9,300 bases of DNA. Source: DATDVC01 sp964601125. Its GTDB lineage: Bacteria > Patescibacteriota > Minisyncoccia > Phycocordibacterales > WO2-35-19. Under the pieces are notes generated by a model that saw only the letters and a list, made by a program, of their open reading frames with translations, ran no database searches and was not told the DNA's origin. Positions within the stretch are counted from its first letter, which is position 1; each line of letters starts with the position of its first letter. The stretch is taken from NCBI GenBank assembly GCA_964601125.1, contig CAZRKB010000019.1, forward strand, positions 1-9,300. The letters are read 5' to 3'. Made by a program: the position numbers and the translations under genes. This document shows positions 5,490 through 9,300 of this stretch, piece by piece.

Positions 5490-6386
5490 ATGGCAAACAG
5501 GCACCTCGCAAGACAAACGGCTCTCCAAGCTCTATATGAGTGGGATTTTAGCGGCAAAAAAACTGAACCAGAAGAGATATTGGCTCGAGACATGGAAGAA
5601 TTTGCTCCCGGTATGTCTTCAGATATTTTTGTTAAAAATCTTTTAAAAGGGGTGGTCTCCAAACAAAAAGATTTGGACGAAATAATCGCCAAAGCTGCTC
5701 CTGATTGGCCCATAGAAAAAATCGCTATCCTTGATCGCAATATTCTGCGACTTGGACTTTACGAACTGCTATTTTCTGACCGAGAACAGGTACCACCAAA
5801 AGTAGCTATAAATGAAGCTATCGAGCTCGGCAAAGTTTTTGGGGGGGAAACGAGTGGTAAGTTTATAAACGGCGTACTTGGTGCTGTGTACAAAGAAATG
5901 GGTGAGCCAGGCAAAGATGATAAGAGTAGTAAGGAAAACAAACCAATCCCACTCGAAGCTCTAGCTGGAGCAGTTATTTATGCAAACCCGCCCGCCGGCG
6001 AGGCAGGAAAAGATTCTGATATTTATCTCTGTCTTGTCCATGATGTGTTTGGGCACTGGACACTTTCAAAAGGTCATATAGATGCTTCAAAAAAAATCGA
6101 GAGCGAGCTAAAAAAAGCAGTAAAAGAAGAACTCGGGATAAAAATAGAAGTTGGCGAACATTTGGGCCACACCGAATACGGCACATTTGACCCCGAAAAG
6201 GGTAAAATCAAAAAAAGAGTGGAATACTATCTTGCCGAAACCAAATACCAAGATGTCTCTTTACAAAAAACCGGCGGACTCGACGACGTAAAATGGTTTA
6301 AGCTATCAGACATCCTGGATTTAAATTTCTACAACGACATTTTACCCATCGTCACCAAGGCAATAAACATACTAGTTAAAAGTTAG
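5490..6386 (+). CDS. nusB: NusB antitermination factor fused to a Nudix domain
   Basis: One 298-aa frame carries two domains. Residues 1-137 are a complete NusB: RQTALQALYEWDF at the N-terminus, then PDWPIEKIAILDRNILRLG and PPKVAINEAIELGKVFG with SGKFINGVLGAVY. NusB binds boxA RNA with NusE/S10 during rRNA antitermination. A charged linker (138-151) leads to a Nudix-like domain (about 152-296), with AGAVIYA at its first strand. Its Nudix box spans Gly195-Ile217 (GHIDASKKIES, then KEELGI). Measured against Gx5Ex7REUxEExGU, Glu at position 7 is Lys201 and the Arg-Glu pair is Lys209-Ala210, while Glu213, Glu214 and Gly216 are kept. Hydrolase activity is therefore doubtful and the domain may bind RNA or nucleotides. 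No stop, start codon or frame change separates the domains. Residues 166-172 come from a GC-rich palindrome. The gene lies 20 bp upstream of rnc and has no Shine-Dalgarno site. Confidence 0.93.
   Translation: MANRHLARQTALQALYEWDFSGKKTEPEEILARDMEEFAPGMSSDIFVKNLLKGVVSKQKDLDEIIAKAAPDWPIEKIAILDRNILRLGLYELLFSDREQVPPKVAINEAIELGKVFGGETSGKFINGVLGAVYKEMGEPGKDDKSSKENKPIPLEALAGAVIYANPPAGEAGKDSDIYLCLVHDVFGHWTLSKGHIDASKKIESELKKAVKEELGIKIEVGEHLGHTEYGTFDPEKGKIKKRVEYYLAETKYQDVSLQKTGGLDDVKWFKLSDILDLNFYNDILPIVTKAINILVKS
5987..6007 (+). repeat. GC-rich palindromic unit inside the Nudix part of nusB
   Basis: CCCGCCCGCC (5987-5996) faces GGCGAGGCAGG (5997-6007), an imperfect palindrome centred on CCGG with one bulged A. 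It encodes NPPAGEAG in the loop between the first two Nudix strands (AGAVIYA and DIYLCLVHD), a position tolerant of insertion. Nearly all of its bases are G or C in an AT-rich gene, which suggests a repeat-derived insert. Only one copy is visible. Confidence 0.5.
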
Positions 6387-6406
6387 AAAAATAAAAATTG
6401 AAAGAT

Positions 6407-7102
6407 ATGCAAGAGAGGGATTTGAAAGGATTTGAAGAGTTGGTAGGCATCGATTTTAAAGACAAGAGCTTGCTTAAACAAGCTTTTACTCACCGCTCAT
6501 TTCTGAATGAAAATAGGGGAGCAAAAGGTGGGCACAATGAGAGACTGGAGTTTTTAGGCGACGCAGTCTTGGAGCTTGTAATCACCCGCTATCTTTACGA
6601 TGAATATAAAAACAAGAACGAGGGCGACTTGACCTCGATAAGGAGCGCGCTGGTAAATGCTCAGACTTGCGCCGACATAGCAAAAAAGCTTGAGATGAAC
6701 AGCTTCATGCTACTCTCAAGAGGCGAGGCTCGAGATACGGGCAGGGCTCGTCAATACATCCTGGCCAATGCTTTGGAGGCAGTTATCGGAGCAATTTACT
6801 TAGACCAAGGATATGAGATAGCCAAAAATTTTATAGAAACACACATCGCACCTCTTACTAAAAAAATAGTTGAGGAAGAACTTTGGGTTGATGCCAAAAG
6901 TAAATTTCAAGAAAGAGCCCAGGATTTGGTTGGTCTCACTCCTTCATACAAAACAATAAAAGAAACTGGGCCCGATCATGACAAAAAGTTTACCGTCGGT
7001 GTTTTCCTAGGAGAGCAAAAAGTGGCCGAGGGCGAAGGCGACTCCAAACAGGACGCCGAGCAATCGGCGGCTCGCATAGCACTAAAAGAGAGGGGGTGGT
7101 AA
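6407..7102 (+). CDS. rnc: Ribonuclease III
   Basis: This double-strand-specific endoribonuclease matures rRNA precursors and structured mRNAs. From ATG 6407 it has 231 aa, the normal family size. The catalytic domain (about 5-150) carries the signature HNERLEFLGDAV with Glu45, Glu48 and Asp52, then Glu72 in NEGDLTSIRSALV and Glu124 in LEAVIGAIYLDQG. The double-stranded RNA-binding domain (about 162-228) has KFQERAQ, GPDHDKKFTVGVF and a final SKQDAEQSAARIALK. The residue matching E. coli Asp114, a metal ligand, is Asn121 (ILANALEA), possibly a lineage feature. An in-frame TTG at 6398 would add three residues; I prefer the ATG. No Shine-Dalgarno site is seen. It follows nusB by 20 bp, so the two are probably cotranscribed, and it ends 18 bp before smc. 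Confidence 0.96.
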   Translation: MQERDLKGFEELVGIDFKDKSLLKQAFTHRSFLNENRGAKGGHNERLEFLGDAVLELVITRYLYDEYKNKNEGDLTSIRSALVNAQTCADIAKKLEMNSFMLLSRGEARDTGRARQYILANALEAVIGAIYLDQGYEIAKNFIETHIAPLTKKIVEEELWVDAKSKFQERAQDLVGLTPSYKTIKETGPDHDKKFTVGVFLGEQKVAEGEGDSKQDAEQSAARIALKERGW

Positions 7103-7105
7103 GTG

Positions 7106-7114
7106 TGATAGAAT
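7106..7114 (+). promoter_or_regulatory. Putative extended -10 promoter of smc
   Basis: TGATAGAAT matches an extended -10 element and ends 6 nt before the smc ATG, with no Shine-Dalgarno site between. This would give a leaderless smc mRNA from within the rnc-smc spacer, besides any readthrough from rnc. Confidence 0.5.
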
Positions 7115-7120
7115 AATCGC

Positions 7121-9300
7121 ATGCTCAAGTCGCTCGAACTATCGGGATTCAAAAGTTTTGCAAAGAAAACCGAACTTCAATTTAAATCACAAATCACAGC
7201 AATAGTGGGGCCTAACGGTAGTGGCAAAAGTAACGTTGCCGAAGCTTTTAGGTTTGCTCTAGGAGAACAATCGATAAAGTCCATGCGAGGTAAAAAGGGT
7301 GAGGACCTTTTATGGAACGGCTCAAATGAAGTGGCGAGAGCAAACCGGGCTCAAGTAAAGATAGTTTTGGAAAATAAAAATAACGTTCTTGGTTTAGACT
7401 TTGAAGAAATTTCCATAGAAAGAGTAGTGAATCGAGACGGGGGCAATGAATATTATTTAAACGGAAGCCAAGTTAGACTCAAGGATATTTTTGAAATATT
7501 GGCTCGAGCACACATAGGGAGCTCTGGGCATCACATAATATCCCAAGGTGAAGCAGATAGAATACTTAGCGCAAACAGTAAAGAACGGAGAGAAATGATA
7601 GAAGACGCCCTCGGCTTAAAAGTTTATCAATACAAGAGAGAGGAAAGTGAAAGAAAGCTTCTTAAAACGGAAGAAAATATAAAACAAGTAGAATCCCTGA
7701 GAAGGGAAGTTGCCCCGCATCTTAAATTTCTAAAAAAACAGGTAGAAAAAGTAGAGAAAGCTGAGGAGTTGAGAAGCAAGCTTGCAGATATAGCCAAAAA
7801 ATATTTGAAGCAAGAGATGATTTTTATCGACTGGAAAAAAGATACTTTAACAAAAGAAAAAAGACCGCTCGAAGAAGCTTTACAAAAACTCGAAAAAGAA
7901 ATGGAAGAAGCCAAAAAAACTTTGGAGAATTCTCTGGGAAGAGACGAAAAAAGTAGTGAACTTTTGGAAATAGAAGATAAGATTAAAACAGAGAGAGAAA
8001 AAAGAGATTTCTTGTACAGAGAATCTGGAAAGTTGGAGGGTGAAATAAACGCAAACCAAAGAAATATTGAAAAGGTGGAACTAGATCAAAGATCTGAAGA
8101 AAATAAAACCGTAAACCTAAAAGAAGTAGAGGATCTTGAAAGAGAAATAAGCAACTTCACCGAAGTTATAAAAATTTTTGAAAAAATTCGTGATTTTATT
8201 TTAAAACATAAAAGTAAGTTTGATAGTAAATATTCAGATGAATTGAGAGAAAAAAATGATGATTTAAAAAACAAAAAAATAGAAATTGATGAAAAGATAG
8301 AGGAAGCTGGTATTTCTTTGCGAGAACTTTCGACAAAATATGAACATATAAAAATAACGATAGAAAAAGACAAGGATTCGGGAAGGGAAGCAGAGAAGGC
8401 CATATTTAAAATTTCCGCAGAAGAAACTGAGGTAAGGTTAAAACTTGGTGTAATCGAATCAAACGAAAGAAGTCTCCACTCAATAGAAGATGATTGGAAG
8501 AGAGAGGTTCAGGAGGCTGGAGTGTTACTGGGTGCATCAATTCTTGGTTTCGAGAACGAGCCCCTAGAAAATATTGAATTTGATAATTATGAAAAAGAAA
8601 GGGAAGAAAAAAGACGTGAGCTTGAAAAAATGAAGATAAGACTCGAAGAGCTGGGTGGAAGTGGGGGATCGGAAACACTGAAAGAATACAAAGAAACATC
8701 AGAAAGAGACGCCTTTTTGGCAAAAGAACTTGACGACCTACACAAATCTAAAGATTCTTTGGAAATTTTAATCAAAGATTTACTCGAAAAGTTGGATAGC
8801 GATTTTAAAGAAGGTGTAGAGAAAATCAACAAAGATTTCCAAAAATATTTTGAAATAATGTTTGGCGGCGGAACAGCAGAATTAAAAATAGAAAAATTGA
8901 AAATTAAAAGATCAAGAGATTCCTTAAACTTGAGCGAGGCCAGTGAAATTAATTCGGCCGAGTTCACCGACATCTCAGAAATGAACCCAGAAGATGAAAA
9001 AATTCAAGAGGGGATAGACATTTCTGTATCTCTACCCAAAAAGAGAATAAAAAGTCTTGAGATGTTATCGGGTGGGGAGAGGGCTCTTACCTCGATCGCT
9101 CTTTTGTTTGCTGTATCTAGCGTCAATCCACCTCCTTTTATAATCTTAGATGAGACCGATGCCGCACTCGACGAAGCTAATTCTAAAAAATATGGCGATA
9201 TGATCGAGAGCTTGGCCAAAACATCTCAACTCATCCTTATAACCCATAACAGAGAAACAATGTCGCGCGCCAGCGTCATTTACGGCGTCACCATGGGCAA
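7121..9300 (+). CDS. smc: SMC chromosome partition ATPase, short-arm form (3' end outside window)
   Basis: The frame is open from ATG 7121 through the window end (726 complete codons). SMC proteins are coiled-coil ATPases that organise and segregate the chromosome. The N-terminal head shows KSLELSGFKSFAKKT, Walker A GPNGSGKS (30-37), a Q-loop (Gln142, ISQGEADRIL) and RREMIEDALGLKVYQYK. A lysine/glutamate-rich coiled coil spans about 170-510. The C-terminal head shows RLEELG (507-512), FGGGTAELK (581-589), the signature LSGGE (649-653), Walker B FIILDE (673-678, Asp677 and Glu678), D-loop ALD (682-684) and His709. Because Walker B comes near residue 677, the finished protein should be roughly 740-750 aa, against about 1180 for typical SMC. 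No hinge-like globular segment and no CxxC zinc hook is visible between the heads. Gly-rich GGSGGS (512-517) replaces the usual GPVN-type sequence near the C-head. It lies 18 bp after rnc. Confidence 0.93.
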   Translation, partial: MLKSLELSGFKSFAKKTELQFKSQITAIVGPNGSGKSNVAEAFRFALGEQSIKSMRGKKGEDLLWNGSNEVARANRAQVKIVLENKNNVLGLDFEEISIERVVNRDGGNEYYLNGSQVRLKDIFEILARAHIGSSGHHIISQGEADRILSANSKERREMIEDALGLKVYQYKREESERKLLKTEENIKQVESLRREVAPHLKFLKKQVEKVEKAEELRSKLADIAKKYLKQEMIFIDWKKDTLTKEKRPLEEALQKLEKEMEEAKKTLENSLGRDEKSSELLEIEDKIKTEREKRDFLYRESGKLEGEINANQRNIEKVELDQRSEENKTVNLKEVEDLEREISNFTEVIKIFEKIRDFILKHKSKFDSKYSDELREKNDDLKNKKIEIDEKIEEAGISLRELSTKYEHIKITIEKDKDSGREAEKAIFKISAEETEVRLKLGVIESNERSLHSIEDDWKREVQEAGVLLGASILGFENEPLENIEFDNYEKEREEKRRELEKMKIRLEELGGSGGSETLKEYKETSERDAFLAKELDDLHKSKDSLEILIKDLLEKLDSDFKEGVEKINKDFQKYFEIMFGGGTAELKIEKLKIKRSRDSLNLSEASEINSAEFTDISEMNPEDEKIQEGIDISVSLPKKRIKSLEMLSGGERALTSIALLFAVSSVNPPPFIILDETDAALDEANSKKYGDMIESLAKTSQLILITHNRETMSRASVIYGVTMG

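Noticed and set aside
8951..8960. Third copy of the CGGCCG palindrome inside smc
   Set aside because: Only the 6-bp core matches; the TTAA flanks that define the repeat are missing.
7627..9219. Several serine/phenylalanine-rich ORFs on the minus strand
   Set aside because: They are antisense shadows of the lysine/glutamate-rich smc coiled coil and show no family features.

Overview
The window looks like a chromosomal segment of a Patescibacteria (CPR) bacterium, most likely of the Parcubacteria group. The evidence is the form of ribosomal protein L32 (start MVVRMRHTRSQRGN), the run rpmF - nusB - rnc - smc, the AT-rich lysine/glutamate-heavy coding, the near absence of Shine-Dalgarno sites, and the PaaX/Cas2-like small regulator typical of these genomes. 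The lineage is inferred from the sequence alone. Stops are TAA, TAG and TGA, so there is no sign of recoding.

Layout. 1-433: a small unrecognised gene (63-302) ending in a strong intrinsic terminator, followed by the control region of the next gene. 434-1003: a PaaX-like/Cas2-fold DNA-binding protein, bracketed by two copies of a palindrome (TTAACGGCCGTTAA), one in its promoter and one just after its stop. 1084-4257, minus strand: dnaE, the replicative DNA polymerase III alpha subunit, convergent with the regulator. 4258-4383: a divergent promoter region with two hairpins. 4384-5005: rnhB (RNase HII), whose last residues are lost in a run of exactly 100 Ns (5006-5105), an assembly gap. 5106-9300, plus strand: rpmF (L32), a NusB-Nudix fusion, rnc (RNase III) and the start of smc, which runs off the window.

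The genes are mostly core information processing. DnaE replicates the chromosome, RNase HII removes RNA from DNA, L32 and NusB serve ribosome and rRNA synthesis, RNase III matures rRNA, and SMC organises the chromosome. Nothing here forms a defence island or CRISPR locus.

The unusual signals are: (1) GC-rich palindromic repeat units sitting in frame inside dnaE, rnhB and the nusB fusion, each at a likely surface loop, one with an inverted sister copy in the adjacent intergenic region, recalling Rickettsia palindromic elements; (2) an SMC that reaches its Walker B after only about 677 residues, with no visible hinge domain; (3) a NusB fused to a Nudix domain whose Nudix box has lost key residues; (4) a DnaE PHP domain with most metal ligands replaced, and an RNase III with Asp changed to Asn at a metal site; (5) -10 boxes repeatedly placed 6-7 nt before ATG, suggesting leaderless mRNAs; (6) the palindrome-bracketed one-gene regulator cassette.
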